This document shows, piece by piece, positions 17,065-26,236 of a stretch of DNA of 64,000 bases. The stretch is from Nocardia transvalensis (GTDB taxonomy: Bacteria > Actinomycetota > Actinomycetes > Mycobacteriales > Mycobacteriaceae), in the NCBI RefSeq assembly GCF_015477765.1, contig NZ_JADLQQ010000003.1:310001-374000 (forward strand), read 5' to 3'. The position numbers were made by a program, and so were the translations under genes. Position 1 is the first letter of the stretch. Every line of letters begins with the position of its first letter. Under the pieces are notes generated by a model. The model saw nothing but the letters and a program-made list of their open reading frames with translations, did not search any database and was not told where the DNA came from.

Positions 17065-18234
17065 TCAGCCCGGCAGGCGGACCGGCATCAGCAGGTAGAT
17101 GTAGTTGCTGTCCAACGCGGCGAACGCACCGGAATCGAGGACCGCGGGCTCCTGTTCGCCGGTCGGGCACAGCACCGCCGGCCGGCTGGGCGTGGTGAAT
17201 CCGAAGGTCACGCGGTCCGAATGCAGGGCGGACAGGCCGTCGTTGAGATAGCCCGGGTTGAACGCGATGGTCAGCGGCTCGCCGCGGAATTCGGCCTCGA
17301 GCCATTCCTCGGCGCGGCCCGCGTCGTCGCCACCGGCCGACAGCTGCAGACCCTGTTCGGAGAATTCCAGCCGCACCTGGGCACCGCGCTCGGCCACCAG
17401 CGCGACCCGCTTGATGGCGTCGATCAGCGTACTCACCTGCAGCGTGGCGATCGAGGTGTGCTCCTTGGGGAGCAGCTGGCGGAACTTGGGGAATTCCGCA
17501 TCGAGCAGCCGCGTGGTGGTGCGGCGGCCGCCGTTGACGATGCCGAGCAGGCCGTCGGTGCCGGTGCCGAAGGCCAATTGCACCGGGGCATCGGACGGGC
17601 CGAGGGTCTTGGCGGCCTCGGACAGGGTGCGGGCCGGAACCAGCACCGCGGTCTCCACATCCGCGCGACCGGGCTGCCATTCCAGGTGCCGGACGGCCAG
17701 CCGGAAGCGGTCGGTGGCGGCGAGCACGACCTTGGGCCCCTCGATCTCCACCCGGATACCGGTGAGCATCGGCAGGGTGTCGTCGCGGCCGGCGGCGACG
17801 GCCACCTGGCCGACCGCCTCGGAGAACAGGTCGACGCCGAGTTCACCGGTCTGCGGCGGCAATTCGGGCAGTTGGGGATAGTCCTCGACCGGCATGGTGG
17901 GCAGCGAGAACTTGGCGCTGCCGCAGGCGATCAGGACGCGTGTGCCGTCGACGGAGACGTCGACCGGCTTGTTGGACAGCGCCTTGGTGATATCGGCCAG
18001 CAGTCGGCCGGAGACGAGGACCTGTCCGGGCCCGGCCACCTCGGCCGCCACGCGCATCTGCGCGGACACCTCGTAGTCGAAGCCGGAGACGGTCAGTCCG
18101 TCCTCATCGGCCACGAGCAGGACGCCGCCGAGCACCGGCACCGGCGGACGAGACGGCAGACTACGGGCCACCCAGGCGACGGATTCGGCGAAATCCTCGC
18201 GAGCGACCCGAAACTTCATGCTTGCAAGCTCCAT
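17065..18234 (-). CDS. dnaN: DNA polymerase III beta subunit (sliding clamp)
   Basis: A 389-residue clamp with the three repeated DnaN domains: [20 protein letters not shown] at the start, [20 protein letters not shown] at the second and [20 protein letters not shown] at the third. The end, [12 protein letters not shown], is the typical clamp C-terminus that forms the partner-binding pocket. The clamp tethers polymerase III to DNA as a dimeric ring. Start 18234 is used; a second ATG five codons later (18219) with GGAG upstream is equally plausible. It follows oriC as in other actinobacteria. Confidence 0.97.
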   Translation of the reverse strand: MELASMKFRVAREDFAESVAWVARSLPSRPPVPVLGGVLLVADEDGLTVSGFDYEVSAQMRVAAEVAGPGQVLVSGRLLADITKALSNKPVDVSVDGTRVLIACGSAKFSLPTMPVEDYPQLPELPPQTGELGVDLFSEAVGQVAVAAGRDDTLPMLTGIRVEIEGPKVVLAATDRFRLAVRHLEWQPGRADVETAVLVPARTLSEAAKTLGPSDAPVQLAFGTGTDGLLGIVNGGRRTTTRLLDAEFPKFRQLLPKEHTSIATLQVSTLIDAIKRVALVAERGAQVRLEFSEQGLQLSAGGDDAGRAEEWLEAEFRGEPLTIAFNPGYLNDGLSALHSDRVTFGFTTPSRPAVLCPTGEQEPAVLDSGAFAALDSNYIYLLMPVRLPG

Positions 18235-18630
18235 CGCCCGGTATGTCCTCTCCCAGTCTCGATCGGTCGTGATCCGTTCGGCTCAGCGCCGCTTCATGCA
18301 GGGGTACTGGATCGGCCGCCCCTCTTCCGAAGTCTGGCACAGGCGACCGACATCAAACCGTACCCGCGTGCGTGCGTGATCACCACGCCGCCCCCTTCTC
18401 GGTGCGTCGCTCGCATGCGCTCGGCCCTTGTCTGCTCTGTGCATCCCTGCGATGAGTGAGCGGGCACCGTTCGGGTAGTTCCGTCCCGAGCCGAGTTTCC
18501 ACACACCTTCTTTCAAAGAGATTTCTCTGAGAAGAAGAACTGAAGCAGTAGTAGGCGCTGTGGATTCTGTGGACTCCGGGCGAATCGGCTGCTCGCGGGG
18601 CGTGGCGCGGTGGGGATGTCCGGCGGGTGA

Positions 18631-18970
18631 CTCGAGGATGAACGGCAGGCCGCTGTGGAGGTTACGAATCTGTCCCATCGATGTCCTCGAGCCATCCTCG
18701 AGTTCTTCCATGGTCATGCCGGGTTTGTGCACACCTGTGCGCCAATGCGGGGACAACTCGAGGATTCCTCGAGGACCTGACAAGGACTCCTCGAGGAATC
18801 CACAGGCATCAACAGCGATCTGCGCAGGTCACTGCCGGTGGATGAATGAGCCTGTGCGGACTGTGTACTAGTGGGTGTTAGCGGCGGCGTCAACTCCCCT
18901 GCCGCCGAACTGTGGGCGAACCGGTGGAGAACGCCGGGATTCCTCGAGGACTCCACAGGGATTCCTCGAG
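18631..18970. repeat. Cluster of eight CTCGAG-cored palindromes in oriC
   Basis: CTCGAG occurs at 18631, 18686, 18697, 18757, 18768, 18790, 18943 and 18965; four copies (18768, 18790, 18943, 18965) are the full palindrome TCCTCGAGGA, and the others are half-extended. Spacings between neighbours include 55, 11, 11, 22 and 22 bases, i.e. near whole helical turns. The copies at 18790, 18943 and 18965 run directly into TCCACA boxes (TCCTCGAGGA(A/C)TCCACA). Confidence 0.9.
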
Positions 18971-18979
18971 GACTCCACA
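18936..18979 (+). repeat. Perfect 22-base tandem duplication in oriC
   Basis: Two identical, abutting 22-base units occupy 18936-18957 and 18958-18979. Each reads GGGAT followed by TCCTCGAGGACTCCACA (positions 6-22 of the unit), i.e. one palindrome plus one DnaA-like box. The period equals two DNA turns, so bound proteins would sit on the same face. Confidence 0.92.
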
Positions 18980-18983
18980 ACAC

Positions 18984-19024
18984 GAAAAAGCCGATCCACC
19001 CAGGTCATTCGGATGGATCGGCTT
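18984..19024 (-). terminator. Intrinsic terminator of dnaA
   Basis: AAGCCGATCCA (18988-18998) is the exact reverse complement of TGGATCGGCTT (19014-19024), with a 15-base loop. On the minus strand the stem is followed by a T run (GGCTTTTTCG), a textbook intrinsic terminator ten bases past the dnaA stop, protecting oriC from read-through. Confidence 0.85.
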
Positions 19025-19034
19025 GTGGAGCGAA

Positions 19035-20825
19035 TCAGCGGGAGCGCTGTTTGATTCGGGCTGTGAGTTCCTGAACCTGGTCGTACACCCGGCGCCGCTC
19101 GGTCATCTCCTTGCGGACCTTTTTCTCGGCGTACATCACCGTCGTGTGGTCGCGACCGAACGCCTGGCCGATCTTCGGCAGCGACAGATCGGTGAGTTCG
19201 CGGCACAGATACATCGCGATCTGCCGCGCCTGCGCCAGCGGCCGTGCCTTACCCGGCCCGGTCAGCTCCTCGAGCGTGGTGTTGAAGTACTCCGCGGTGA
19301 CGGCCATGATCGTCGAGGCGGTGATCTCGATCGTGTTGGTGTCGGGCATCAGGTCGCGCAGCACCACCTCGGCGAGCGACAGATCCAGCGGCTGGCCGTT
19401 GAGCGAGGCGAAGGCCGTCACCCGGATGAGCGCGCCCTCCAGTTCGCGGATGTTGCGCTCGACCCGGCTCGCGATCAACTCCAGCACGTCGTGCGGGACG
19501 TCGAGGCGATCCATGCGCGCCTTCTTGCGCAGGATCGCGATGCGGGTCTCCAGCTCCGGCGGTTGCACATCGGTGATCAGGCCCCACTCGAACCGGGTGC
19601 GCAGTCGCTCCTCGAGCGTGGCCAGCTGCTTGGGGGGCCGGTCGGAGGAGACCACGATCTGCTTGTTGGCGTTGTGCAGGGTGTTGAAGGTGTGGAAGAA
19701 CTCCTCCTGGATGCCTTCCTTGCCCTCGATGAACTGGATGTCGTCGACCAGCAGGATGTCGGTCTCGCGGTAGCGCCGCTTGAAGGCCACCTTGCGGTCG
19801 TCGCGCAGGCTGTTGATGAAGTCGTTGGTGAACTCTTCGGTCGACACGTACTTCACCCGCATGCCGGGGAACAGGCGCTGGGCGTAGTGGCCGGCCGCGT
19901 GCAGCAGGTGCGTCTTGCCCAAACCCGAAGCGCCCCAGACGAACAGCGGATTGTAGGCGCGGGCCGGTGCCTCGGCGATCGCCACCGCGGCCGCGTGCGC
20001 GAAGCGGTTGGAGGCACCGATGACGAATGTCTCGAAGGTGTATTTGGAATTCAGGCTCGCCGACGAGGACGCCGGTGCCGGTGCGGCCGGTTCGGGCGAC
20101 TTGGTGAAGTAGGTCGGCCAGGAGTTGCGGACATTGACGACCGGTTCGTCGTCGGCCTGCTCCTCCGGCAGCGGCCGGCGCGCGGAGTCGTGTTCGGAGT
20201 CGGTGGAGAACAGCGACTCCTGCCCCGGCGGGTTGGCGGCACCCCGCGCCTGGGGCGGCTCCATCTCGCGCCGGGTCGAGGTCGGCTGTTCCGCTTCGGA
20301 CGGATCCGGCAATTCTCCGGCCACCGGTGCGGCGGCGAATTCTGCCTGGGGATAGTCGCCTCGGCCTGGGTAGTCGGCTGGGGAGAGATAGCGCGGTGCG
20401 GCGTATTCGGGCGCGGCCGGGTAGTCCTGCTGCGGTGGATATCCCACGGGTTCGCGCGGCGCCTCGCGCACCCGTTCCGGGCGCGAGGTGAGCCGGGCGT
20501 GCCGGGGCGGACCGGCCGGACGATCGGCGGGCGGGGTGGTGGGCGCGGCGATGCGGACACCGAGTCCCTCGACCTGCGGGCCCAGCCGGCGGGCCAGCGA
20601 GCGCAGGATCGGCTCCCGCAGATCGCGTTCGATCGCCTCCTGGGCGAGCGAAGAGGGTACCGAGAGCAGCGCGAATCCCTGTGCCACCGTCAGGGGCTTG
20701 ACCAGGCCCAACCATGCTTTCTGCGCGTTGGTCACCGGCGGGATGGCGCCGTCGGCGGAGCCGGTGGTCAGCTCGGCGACCACCTCTGGCCAGACGGCGG
20801 TCAACACGTTCTGCTCGTCGTCCAC
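19035..20825 (-). CDS. dnaA: Chromosomal replication initiator DnaA
   Basis: The GTG start at 20825, preceded by GGGGAGGAT, gives 596 residues; an upstream in-frame extension passes through a DnaA box and has no ribosome-binding site. Domain I begins [18 protein letters not shown]. Domain II is a long, proline-rich linker (about residues 100-240), which accounts for the size above the usual 500. Domain III has Walker [10 protein letters not shown] and Walker [15 protein letters not shown]. Domain IV has the signature [13 protein letters not shown] that reads DnaA boxes. It binds oriC, melts it and recruits helicase. Confidence 0.98.
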   Translation of the reverse strand: MDDEQNVLTAVWPEVVAELTTGSADGAIPPVTNAQKAWLGLVKPLTVAQGFALLSVPSSLAQEAIERDLREPILRSLARRLGPQVEGLGVRIAAPTTPPADRPAGPPRHARLTSRPERVREAPREPVGYPPQQDYPAAPEYAAPRYLSPADYPGRGDYPQAEFAAAPVAGELPDPSEAEQPTSTRREMEPPQARGAANPPGQESLFSTDSEHDSARRPLPEEQADDEPVVNVRNSWPTYFTKSPEPAAPAPASSSASLNSKYTFETFVIGASNRFAHAAAVAIAEAPARAYNPLFVWGASGLGKTHLLHAAGHYAQRLFPGMRVKYVSTEEFTNDFINSLRDDRKVAFKRRYRETDILLVDDIQFIEGKEGIQEEFFHTFNTLHNANKQIVVSSDRPPKQLATLEERLRTRFEWGLITDVQPPELETRIAILRKKARMDRLDVPHDVLELIASRVERNIRELEGALIRVTAFASLNGQPLDLSLAEVVLRDLMPDTNTIEITASTIMAVTAEYFNTTLEELTGPGKARPLAQARQIAMYLCRELTDLSLPKIGQAFGRDHTTVMYAEKKVRKEMTERRRVYDQVQELTARIKQRSR

Positions 20826-21318
20826 GTACGTTATCCTCCCCGGAGTAGGTCGATAGGAGCAGACGGTCTCAGATCCGCCCGCATCCCCCTCAGCGCGAGC
20901 GTTCGGCGTGGCCGTCGGCCATACGAATATGCCACTCCAGGGGTCTTTCCACACAATTATCCACAGATGTGGAGAACCACAAGGATGTGAGTCGTGCTGC
21001 GATGAGCCCCCGCTGAGCGCCTGGACCTGCGCTTCTGCAGCAATCTTCTGGCTATGCAGCATAGCGGCTGGCGTGTCGCGCCGCCAAGCCGGGTTCACGC
21101 CCCGCGCGCGGCTCGCAGGGGGACCCCGAGTTTGACCCTGTTCGGGCGCATCAGTACCCTCGTACAGTCACCCATTGATGCGGTGGCGGCTGTCTGCTGC
21201 CCGTGCCGCGATGGGCGGTGCGCCGACGATGACCGTGTCACTCGTCGTGCGCACACACCAGTTTCACCGACAAGCTTCGGGCGCCACCGGGCGCTCACCA
21301 ACTCGAGGAGTGTTGACC
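20826..21318. promoter_or_regulatory. dnaA-rpmH divergent promoter region with a DnaA box
   Basis: 493 bases without a gene between dnaA (leftward) and rpmH (rightward). A consensus DnaA box TTATCCACA is at 20957-20965, flanked by TTTCCACA at 20947-20954 and GATGTGGAG just after, about 130 bases upstream of dnaA; this suggests autoregulation of dnaA by DnaA. The rpmH promoter is listed separately. Confidence 0.7.
21132..21160 (+). promoter_or_regulatory. Predicted rpmH promoter
   Basis: TTGACC (21132-21137) and TACCCT (21155-21160) are separated by 17 bases, matching a primary-sigma promoter. It lies about 160 bases before rpmH, leaving a long leader. Confidence 0.5.
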
Positions 21319-21462
21319 GTGGCCAAGGGCAAGCGGACGTTCCAGCCGAACAACCGTCGTCGGGCGCGGGTCCACGGGTTCCGTCTGCGGATGCGCACCC
21401 GTGCGGGCCGCGCCATCGTGTCGGCGCGCCGTCGCAAGGGCCGCGCCCAGTTGACGGCCTGA
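21319..21462 (+). CDS. rpmH: 50S ribosomal protein L34
   Basis: A 47-residue, highly basic protein starting at GTG 21319 with GAGGAG upstream. It begins [20 protein letters not shown] and continues [21 protein letters not shown], the complete bL34 sequence pattern. It is part of the large ribosomal subunit and heads the rpmH-rnpA-yidD-yidC-jag cluster conserved beside dnaA. Confidence 0.98.
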   Translation: MAKGKRTFQPNNRRRARVHGFRLRMRTRAGRAIVSARRRKGRAQLTA

Positions 21463-21547
21463 TCCCCCGGCACCGGTATCGGCGTCATGCCCCGTTCGCC
21501 GTTCGGTCCGCTCCGACCCACCGCCCGTTACGCGCTCGGACACTCGG

Positions 21548-21934
21548 GTGTTGCCTGAGCCGTATCGGCTGCATCATCGTGCCGATTTCTCCCGGACGGT
21601 GCGGCGGGGCCGGCGAATCGGGAGACCGGATCTCGTCGTGCACGTGCTGTTGTCCAGCGAGACGGGCGAGGAGGGGCCGCGGCCGACCGTTCGCATCGGC
21701 GGGCCGCGTTTCGGTTTGATCGTCAGCAAGGCGGTGGGTTCCGCGGTGATACGTCATCGCGTGGCCCGCCGCCTGCGTCATATGTGCGCCCCACTCGTGG
21801 CCGAGCTGCCCGAGGAGGCGGATATCGTGATTCGGGCTCTGCCCGGCGCGGCCCAGGCCACCTCCGCCGAGCTCGATCGGCAGGTGCGCGGTGCGCTGCG
21901 CAAACTTCTCCCGGAGAGCGGCGTGGCCTCATGA
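21548..21934 (+). CDS. rnpA: Ribonuclease P protein component
   Basis: A 128-residue basic protein starting at GTG 21548. It has PEPYRLHHRADFSRTVRRGRR at the N-terminus and the RNP signature in SKAVGSAVIRHRVARRLRH, which contacts the RNase P RNA. It helps the RNA mature tRNA 5' ends. Its stop overlaps the yidD start by four bases (ATGA). Confidence 0.96.
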   Translation: MLPEPYRLHHRADFSRTVRRGRRIGRPDLVVHVLLSSETGEEGPRPTVRIGGPRFGLIVSKAVGSAVIRHRVARRLRHMCAPLVAELPEEADIVIRALPGAAQATSAELDRQVRGALRKLLPESGVAS

Positions 21935-22299
21935 TCCGCCTGCGGTCCCTGACCCGGTTACCGGCCCGGGCGTTGATCTTCCTCATCGAGCTGTACCGGA
22001 CCTACGTCTCCCCCACCCGCATGCCGGTGTGCCGCTTCACCCCGACCTGTAGTGAGTACGCGGTCACGGCGCTGCGCACCCGAGGACTGCTCACCGGCCT
22101 CGGGCTGACGGTCGTACGCCTCGCCAAGTGCGCACCCTGGCACCCTGGTGGGTGGGACCCCGTCCCGGAGCCCCGGCGAAAAGCATGCCGGGGCCATGTG
22201 GAGGGGTCGCTCCGTGAACGTGACGGCACGGCCGAACACAAGCCTTTGGAAGGGTCGCCGCGTGCGGTGACCGGCGATACGACCGACGGGAGTACATAG
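21931..22299 (+). CDS. yidD: Membrane protein insertion efficiency factor YidD
   Basis: A 122-residue protein. The YidD core reads [20 protein letters not shown] followed by [12 protein letters not shown] and [11 protein letters not shown]. The amphipathic N-terminal helix would associate with the inner membrane face near YidC. It overlaps rnpA by four bases and precedes yidC by four. A C-terminal tail of about 40 charged residues goes beyond the family core. Confidence 0.95.
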   Translation: MIRLRSLTRLPARALIFLIELYRTYVSPTRMPVCRFTPTCSEYAVTALRTRGLLTGLGLTVVRLAKCAPWHPGGWDPVPEPRRKACRGHVEGSLRERDGTAEHKPLEGSPRAVTGDTTDGST

Positions 22300-22303
22300 A
22301 GCC

Positions 22304-23425
22304 GTGCTCGATTTCATCTACTATCCGGTGTCCTGGATCTTGTGGTTCTGGCACCGGATCTTCGGGTTCGCGCTGGGCAAGGACAATGGCCTGGCCTGGG
22401 CGCTGGCCGTGGTGTTCCTGGTGTTCACGCTGCGTTTGGTGCTGTACAAGCCGTTCGTGAAGCAGGTCCGCACGACCCGGCAGATGCAGGAACTGCAGCC
22501 ACAGATCAAGGAACTGCAGCGCAAATACAAGAACGATCGCCAGAAGATGGCGCTCGAGATGCAGAAGCTGCAGAAGGAGCACGGCTTCAACCCGCTCATG
22601 GGCTGTCTGCCCGTGCTGGCGCAGGTGCCGGTCTTCATCGGTCTGTATCACGTGCTGCGATCGTTCAACCGCGTCGGCAGCGGCGGACTGGGCGGATTCG
22701 GCCACAGCGGCGGCATGACGGCGCTGCAGAATGCCAACACTCCGAACTACGTCTTCAACGCCGACGATGTGCAGTCGTTCCTGCGCGCCCGCATCTTCGG
22801 CGCCCCGATCTCGGCGGCGATTACGACCCCCAAGGCACAGCTGGAGGCCTTCGCCGATTACGGCGGCATTCCGCACGTGGCGAGCATCGCCGCCGTCTCC
22901 ATCCCGTTGATGATCATCGCGGGCCTGGCCACCCACTTCAACGCGCGTGCGTCGGTGGCGCGCCAGAGCGCGGAGGCCGCGGCCAATCCCCAGGCCGCGC
23001 TGATGAACAAGTTGGCGCTGTGGGTGTTCCCGCTGGGCGTGATCGTCGGTGGTCCGTTCCTGCCGATCGCCATCCTGATCTACTGGGTGTCGAACAACAT
23101 CTGGACCTACGGGCAGCAGCATCTGGTGTTCGGCCTCATGGCGAAGGAAGAGGACAAGAAGAAGCAGGAGGCGCAGGAGCGCCGCACCCAGAACGCACCC
23201 AAGCCCGGTGCCAAGCCGGTCGATCCGAGGAAGAAGACTCCCGCGGTCACCGACGCGCCCGCGACCGATGGTGATGCGACCGCGACGCCGCCGTCGAAGA
23301 ACGGAACGGGATCGACACCCAAATCGTCGGGTAAGGCCGGCGCGTCGTCGGGTAAATCCGGTGGGCAGGGCAATCGGAAGCGATCCGGCAATCGTGGCCG
23401 CCCGAACCAGAAGCGACGCCGCTAG
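22304..23425 (+). CDS. yidC: Membrane protein insertase YidC
   Basis: A 373-residue Oxa1/YidC protein of the short, Gram-positive type. Membrane segments lie near residues 3-23, 30-47, 95-115, 195-215 and 230-262. The 60K signature region includes [20 protein letters not shown]. The hydrophilic-groove arginine is likely in [11 protein letters not shown]. The C-terminal 90 residues are highly basic ([14 protein letters not shown], then [17 protein letters not shown]) and probably touch the ribosome. It inserts membrane proteins with or without SecYEG. Confidence 0.96.
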   Translation: MLDFIYYPVSWILWFWHRIFGFALGKDNGLAWALAVVFLVFTLRLVLYKPFVKQVRTTRQMQELQPQIKELQRKYKNDRQKMALEMQKLQKEHGFNPLMGCLPVLAQVPVFIGLYHVLRSFNRVGSGGLGGFGHSGGMTALQNANTPNYVFNADDVQSFLRARIFGAPISAAITTPKAQLEAFADYGGIPHVASIAAVSIPLMIIAGLATHFNARASVARQSAEAAANPQAALMNKLALWVFPLGVIVGGPFLPIAILIYWVSNNIWTYGQQHLVFGLMAKEEDKKKQEAQERRTQNAPKPGAKPVDPRKKTPAVTDAPATDGDATATPPSKNGTGSTPKSSGKAGASSGKSGGQGNRKRSGNRGRPNQKRRR

Positions 23426-23458
23426 ACGACCGATGATGCAGATCGAAGGAAACCACAC

Positions 23459-24037
23459 ATGACTGTTGAGACCGACGGAGGGGACGCCACTGTGGCGACA
23501 ACGATGGCGGACGCCCCGGCGAGCCGTGAGATCGATGCCGAACCGGACGCGGTGGACGACGATGTGAGCGATACCGAGGAGGCGCTGATCGAGGAGGGCG
23601 AGATCGCCGGTGACTACCTCGAGCAGCTACTCGATGTTCTGGACTTCGACGGCGATATCGACCTCGACGTCGAGGGCGACCGGGCGGTGGTGAGCATCGA
23701 CGGTGGCCGCGATCTGTCGAAGCTGGTGGGCCGGCGCGGTGAGGTCCTGGACGCGCTGCAGGAGCTGACCCGGCTGGCCGTGCAGCAGGCGACCGGCGTG
23801 CGCAGCCGGCTGATGCTGGATGTGGCGGGCTGGCGGGCCAAGCGTCGAGCGGAGTTGAGCACCCTCGGCACCGAGACCGCTCGCCGCGTGCTGGAGTCGG
23901 GTAAGCCGGAGGCGCTGTCGCCGATGACCCCGTTCGAGCGCAAGATCGTGCATGATGCGGTGGCCGCCGTCGACGGGGTCACCAGTGAGAGCGAGGGTGT
24001 GGAGCCGAACCGGCACGTGGTCGTGCTGCCGGCCTGA
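23459..24037 (+). CDS. khpB: KhpB/Jag RNA-binding protein (KH and R3H domains)
   Basis: A 192-residue protein without the Jag-N domain of Firmicutes; instead there is an acidic N-terminus of about 60 residues. The KH domain is around SKLVGRRGEVLDALQELTRLAVQ and the R3H domain around LSPMTPFERKIVHDAVAAVDG followed by GVEPNRHVVV. KhpB pairs with KhpA to bind small RNAs and mRNAs, and is linked to cell division and elongation in other bacteria. The gene closes the rpmH cluster and is followed by a strong terminator. Confidence 0.92.
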   Translation: MTVETDGGDATVATTMADAPASREIDAEPDAVDDDVSDTEEALIEEGEIAGDYLEQLLDVLDFDGDIDLDVEGDRAVVSIDGGRDLSKLVGRRGEVLDALQELTRLAVQQATGVRSRLMLDVAGWRAKRRAELSTLGTETARRVLESGKPEALSPMTPFERKIVHDAVAAVDGVTSESEGVEPNRHVVVLPA

Positions 24038-24057
24038 CCGTCGCCGGAATGTGAACG

Positions 24058-24089
24058 AGGGCCCCCGGTTTGTGTGATCCGGGGGCCCT
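24058..24089 (+). terminator. GC-rich terminator after khpB
   Basis: AGGGCCCCCGG (24058-24068) and CCGGGGGCCCT (24079-24089) form a perfect 11-base-pair stem with a 10-base loop. It lies 20 bases past the khpB stop and has no U-tract. Confidence 0.75.
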
Positions 24090-24144
24090 ACCCTTGTCCG
24101 GAGGTTGCCGCACGGCGGGCGTGCATCTCCCTGAGTCCGGAAGG

Positions 24145-24936
24145 ATGTTTCACGTGGAACGAGGCACCGGTGCCACCAATGCAGACCCCTCCCCCGAGTC
24201 GTCCTCGGGTGTGGCCGTCGTGCCGCAGTCACCCGCGGTGGCGGCGGACGTATTCGGTGATCGGCTCCCGTTGGCGCAGCAGTACTGTGCCGTCCTGGCG
24301 ACCGCGGGCGTCGAGCGCGGACTGATCGGGCCGCGCGAGGTGCCGCGGCTCTGGGAGCGCCACATCCTCAACTGCGCGGTGCTGGGTGAGCTCATCCCCT
24401 CGGGGGCCGCCGTGGTCGATATCGGCAGCGGCGCGGGGCTGCCCGGAATCCCTCTCGCCATCGCGCGGCCGGATCTCCGGATCACCCTCGTCGAGCCGCT
24501 GCTGCGCCGGACCATCTTCCTGGCCGAGTTCGTCGAGGCGGCCGGTCTCGAGGTGACGGTGGTGCGGGGGCGCGCGGAGCAGCCGGACGTTCGGAAGGAG
24601 GCGGGCGGCGCGGATGTCGTGACCTCGCGGGCCGTCGCCCCGCTGGGCAAGTTGGCGAAGTGGTCGCTGCCGCTCGTGCGGGACCACGGTCGGATGCTCG
24701 CCCTCAAAGGGTCGAGTGCCGCAGAGGAATTGGAACGCGATCGCGCCGAGCTGTCCCGGGCGGGCGGCGGCAATGCGGAGGTGCTCGAGTGCGGCGTCGG
24801 GATCGTGTCGCCGCCGACGGTCGTCCTGAGCGTCGAGCGGCTCCCCCGCTCGAGCGTCCGGGGCGCAGGACGGTCCGGCGAAATCGCAAGGCGTGAGCGG
24901 CTGGTCGCGATGTTTCACATGAAACAAGGAGGGTGA
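24145..24936 (+). CDS. rsmG: 16S rRNA (guanine-N7)-methyltransferase RsmG
   Basis: A 263-residue methyltransferase. The SAM-binding motif is [20 protein letters not shown], with the family motif [20 protein letters not shown] further on. It methylates G527 of 16S rRNA; its loss gives low-level streptomycin resistance in other species. The start at 24145 (AAGGATGTTTC) makes the first codons MFHVE part of a parS site, and the last codons MFHMKQGG are part of another. A longer frame from 24070 lies over the khpB terminator and is rejected. Confidence 0.95.
   Translation: MFHVERGTGATNADPSPESSSGVAVVPQSPAVAADVFGDRLPLAQQYCAVLATAGVERGLIGPREVPRLWERHILNCAVLGELIPSGAAVVDIGSGAGLPGIPLAIARPDLRITLVEPLLRRTIFLAEFVEAAGLEVTVVRGRAEQPDVRKEAGGADVVTSRAVAPLGKLAKWSLPLVRDHGRMLALKGSSAAEELERDRAELSRAGGGNAEVLECGVGIVSPPTVVLSVERLPRSSVRGAGRSGEIARRERLVAMFHMKQGG
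24146..24161. promoter_or_regulatory. parS: parS site 1 (at rsmG start codon)
   Basis: TGTTTCACGTGGAACG, two bases off the perfect palindrome. It overlaps the rsmG start, encoding FHVE, so ParB binding could affect rsmG transcription. Confidence 0.8.
24911..24926. promoter_or_regulatory. parS: parS site 2 (at rsmG 3' end)
   Basis: TGTTTCACATGAAACA, one base off the perfect palindrome, encodes the last rsmG residues FHMKQ. It is 29 bases from site 3. Confidence 0.85.
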
Positions 24937-24954
24937 GGCGCGCCCGAAATCTCG

Positions 24955-24970
24955 TGTTTCATGTGAAACA
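24955..24970. promoter_or_regulatory. parS: parS site 3 (rsmG-parA gap)
   Basis: TGTTTCATGTGAAACA, one base off the perfect palindrome, lies in the untranslated gap before parA. Confidence 0.85.
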
Positions 24971-25191
24971 TCGCCCGCCGCAGGTGAACTTTTCGCGTGT
25001 CGCAGAAGGATTGCCGCGGTTCAACTTCCGAATTGTGGCGCGTGCTGGCAAGCTAGGTGTCGTCGAGCGTGAGCGCAGAATCGCGGTGCCCGACAGGCTC
25101 GCCAGGACAGCAATCGCGCTCCGCTTGCTCGAGCCATGCGGCGTTGATGCTGCCTGGGCACGTGTCTGAAGTTCTCGGGTTAGGAGCCTGT

Positions 25192-26232
25192 ATGTCGAAC
25201 GGTCCGGCGAATGTTTCACGGGAAACAACGTCGCGGGTACCCGGAATGCTGGACGGGAGTGGACTTGAACTGGACGAGTTCGGTCGCACTCCGTTCGGGA
25301 ACATCTCCCCCGCCGAGACGCCCATAGCAGCCGAGGCGCAGCGCGCCAGCCAGGTGTTGCACCCTGGTTCGATGACCATCCCCAAGCCCCGCGAACAACG
25401 AATCATCACCATCGCCAATCAGAAGGGCGGGGTCGGCAAGACCACGACCGCCGTGAATCTGGCCGCCGCCCTGGCGCTGCAAGGTATGACGGTGCTCGTG
25501 ATCGATCTCGATCCGCAGGGCAATGCCAGCACCGCGCTCGGCGTGGAACACCACTCCGGCGTGCCCTCCAGCTACGAACTGCTCATCGGCGAAGTCTCCG
25601 TGCAGGATGCGATCCAGCAGAGTCCGCACAACGAGCGCCTGCTATGCATCCCGGCGACCATCGACCTGGCCGGCGCCGAAATCGAATTGGTCTCCATGGT
25701 GGCCCGTGAAGGTCGACTCAAGGCCGCCATCCAGGAGGCGAACCTCGCCGGCTACGACATCGACTATGTGATGATCGACTGCCCGCCCTCGCTCGGTCTG
25801 CTCACCGTCAACGCTCTGGTGGCGGCCAAAGAGGTGCTGATTCCGATTCAGTGCGAGTACTACGCCCTGGAGGGCGTGGGTCAGTTGCTGCGCAACATCG
25901 GACTGGTGCAGGCGCATCTGAATCCCGAACTGCACGTCTCCACCGTGATCCTCACGATGTACGACGGGCGTACCAAGCTGGCCGATCAGGTCGCCGAGGA
26001 GGTGCGCGGGCACTTCGGCGATGTGGTGTTGCGATCGGTGATCCCGCGCAGTGTGAAGGTGTCCGAGGCGCCGGGCTACGGCATGACCGTGCTCGATTAC
26101 GATCCGGGCTCCCGGGGTGCGATGAGCTACCTCGATGCCGGACGGGAGATTGCGGCTCGCACCGCGCCGCTACGCGCGGCGCGAGCCGCGGCCGGTGCCG
26201 CGAGTGGTGTGAACGAGGAAAGGGGTCGGTAG
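25192..26232 (+). CDS. parA: Chromosome partitioning ATPase ParA
   Basis: A 346-residue ParA/Soj ATPase. The start at 25192 has TAGGAG eight bases upstream and places NVSRET, the usual parS-encoded segment of this family, at residues 7-12. The deviant Walker A is [14 protein letters not shown] with signature Lys near 78. Other motifs are [13 protein letters not shown] and [18 protein letters not shown]. ParA forms an ATP-dependent gradient on DNA that pulls ParB-parS complexes apart and, in actinobacteria, connects to the polar DivIVA scaffold. It is four bases before parB. Confidence 0.97.
   Translation: MSNGPANVSRETTSRVPGMLDGSGLELDEFGRTPFGNISPAETPIAAEAQRASQVLHPGSMTIPKPREQRIITIANQKGGVGKTTTAVNLAAALALQGMTVLVIDLDPQGNASTALGVEHHSGVPSSYELLIGEVSVQDAIQQSPHNERLLCIPATIDLAGAEIELVSMVAREGRLKAAIQEANLAGYDIDYVMIDCPPSLGLLTVNALVAAKEVLIPIQCEYYALEGVGQLLRNIGLVQAHLNPELHVSTVILTMYDGRTKLADQVAEEVRGHFGDVVLRSVIPRSVKVSEAPGYGMTVLDYDPGSRGAMSYLDAGREIAARTAPLRAARAAAGAASGVNEERGR
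25212..25227. promoter_or_regulatory. parS: parS site 4 (within parA 5' end)
   Basis: TGTTTCACGGGAAACA, one base off the perfect palindrome, lies in the parA coding sequence and encodes VSRET. Confidence 0.8.
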
Positions 26233-26236
26233 GCCG

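Larger units (their letters stand above)
18235..19034. other. oriC: Chromosomal replication origin oriC (dnaA-dnaN spacer)
   Basis: The 800-base spacer between dnaA and dnaN is gene-free and is the known site of oriC in actinobacteria. It holds DnaA-box-like 9-mers of the form GA(A/C/G)TCCACA at 18559-18567 and 18568-18576 (minus strand, directly adjacent), 18796-18804, 18949-18957 and 18971-18979, plus weaker ones at 18495 (GTTTCCACA) and 18654. No TT(A/G)TCCACA is present. An AT-richer block at about 18505-18550, with the palindrome AGAGATTTCTCT (18517-18528), lies beside the first box pair and is a candidate unwinding element. Eight CTCGAG-cored palindromes are listed separately. Confidence 0.85.

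Noticed and set aside
18283..18783. 166-codon leftward frame inside oriC
   Set aside because: It covers the repeat and box region, has no ribosome-binding site and no homology-like pattern; the spacer is non-coding in relatives.
24933..25169. 78-codon frame between rsmG and parA
   Set aside because: It begins at a GTG overlapping the rsmG stop but covers a parS site and has no recognisable fold; weak evidence.
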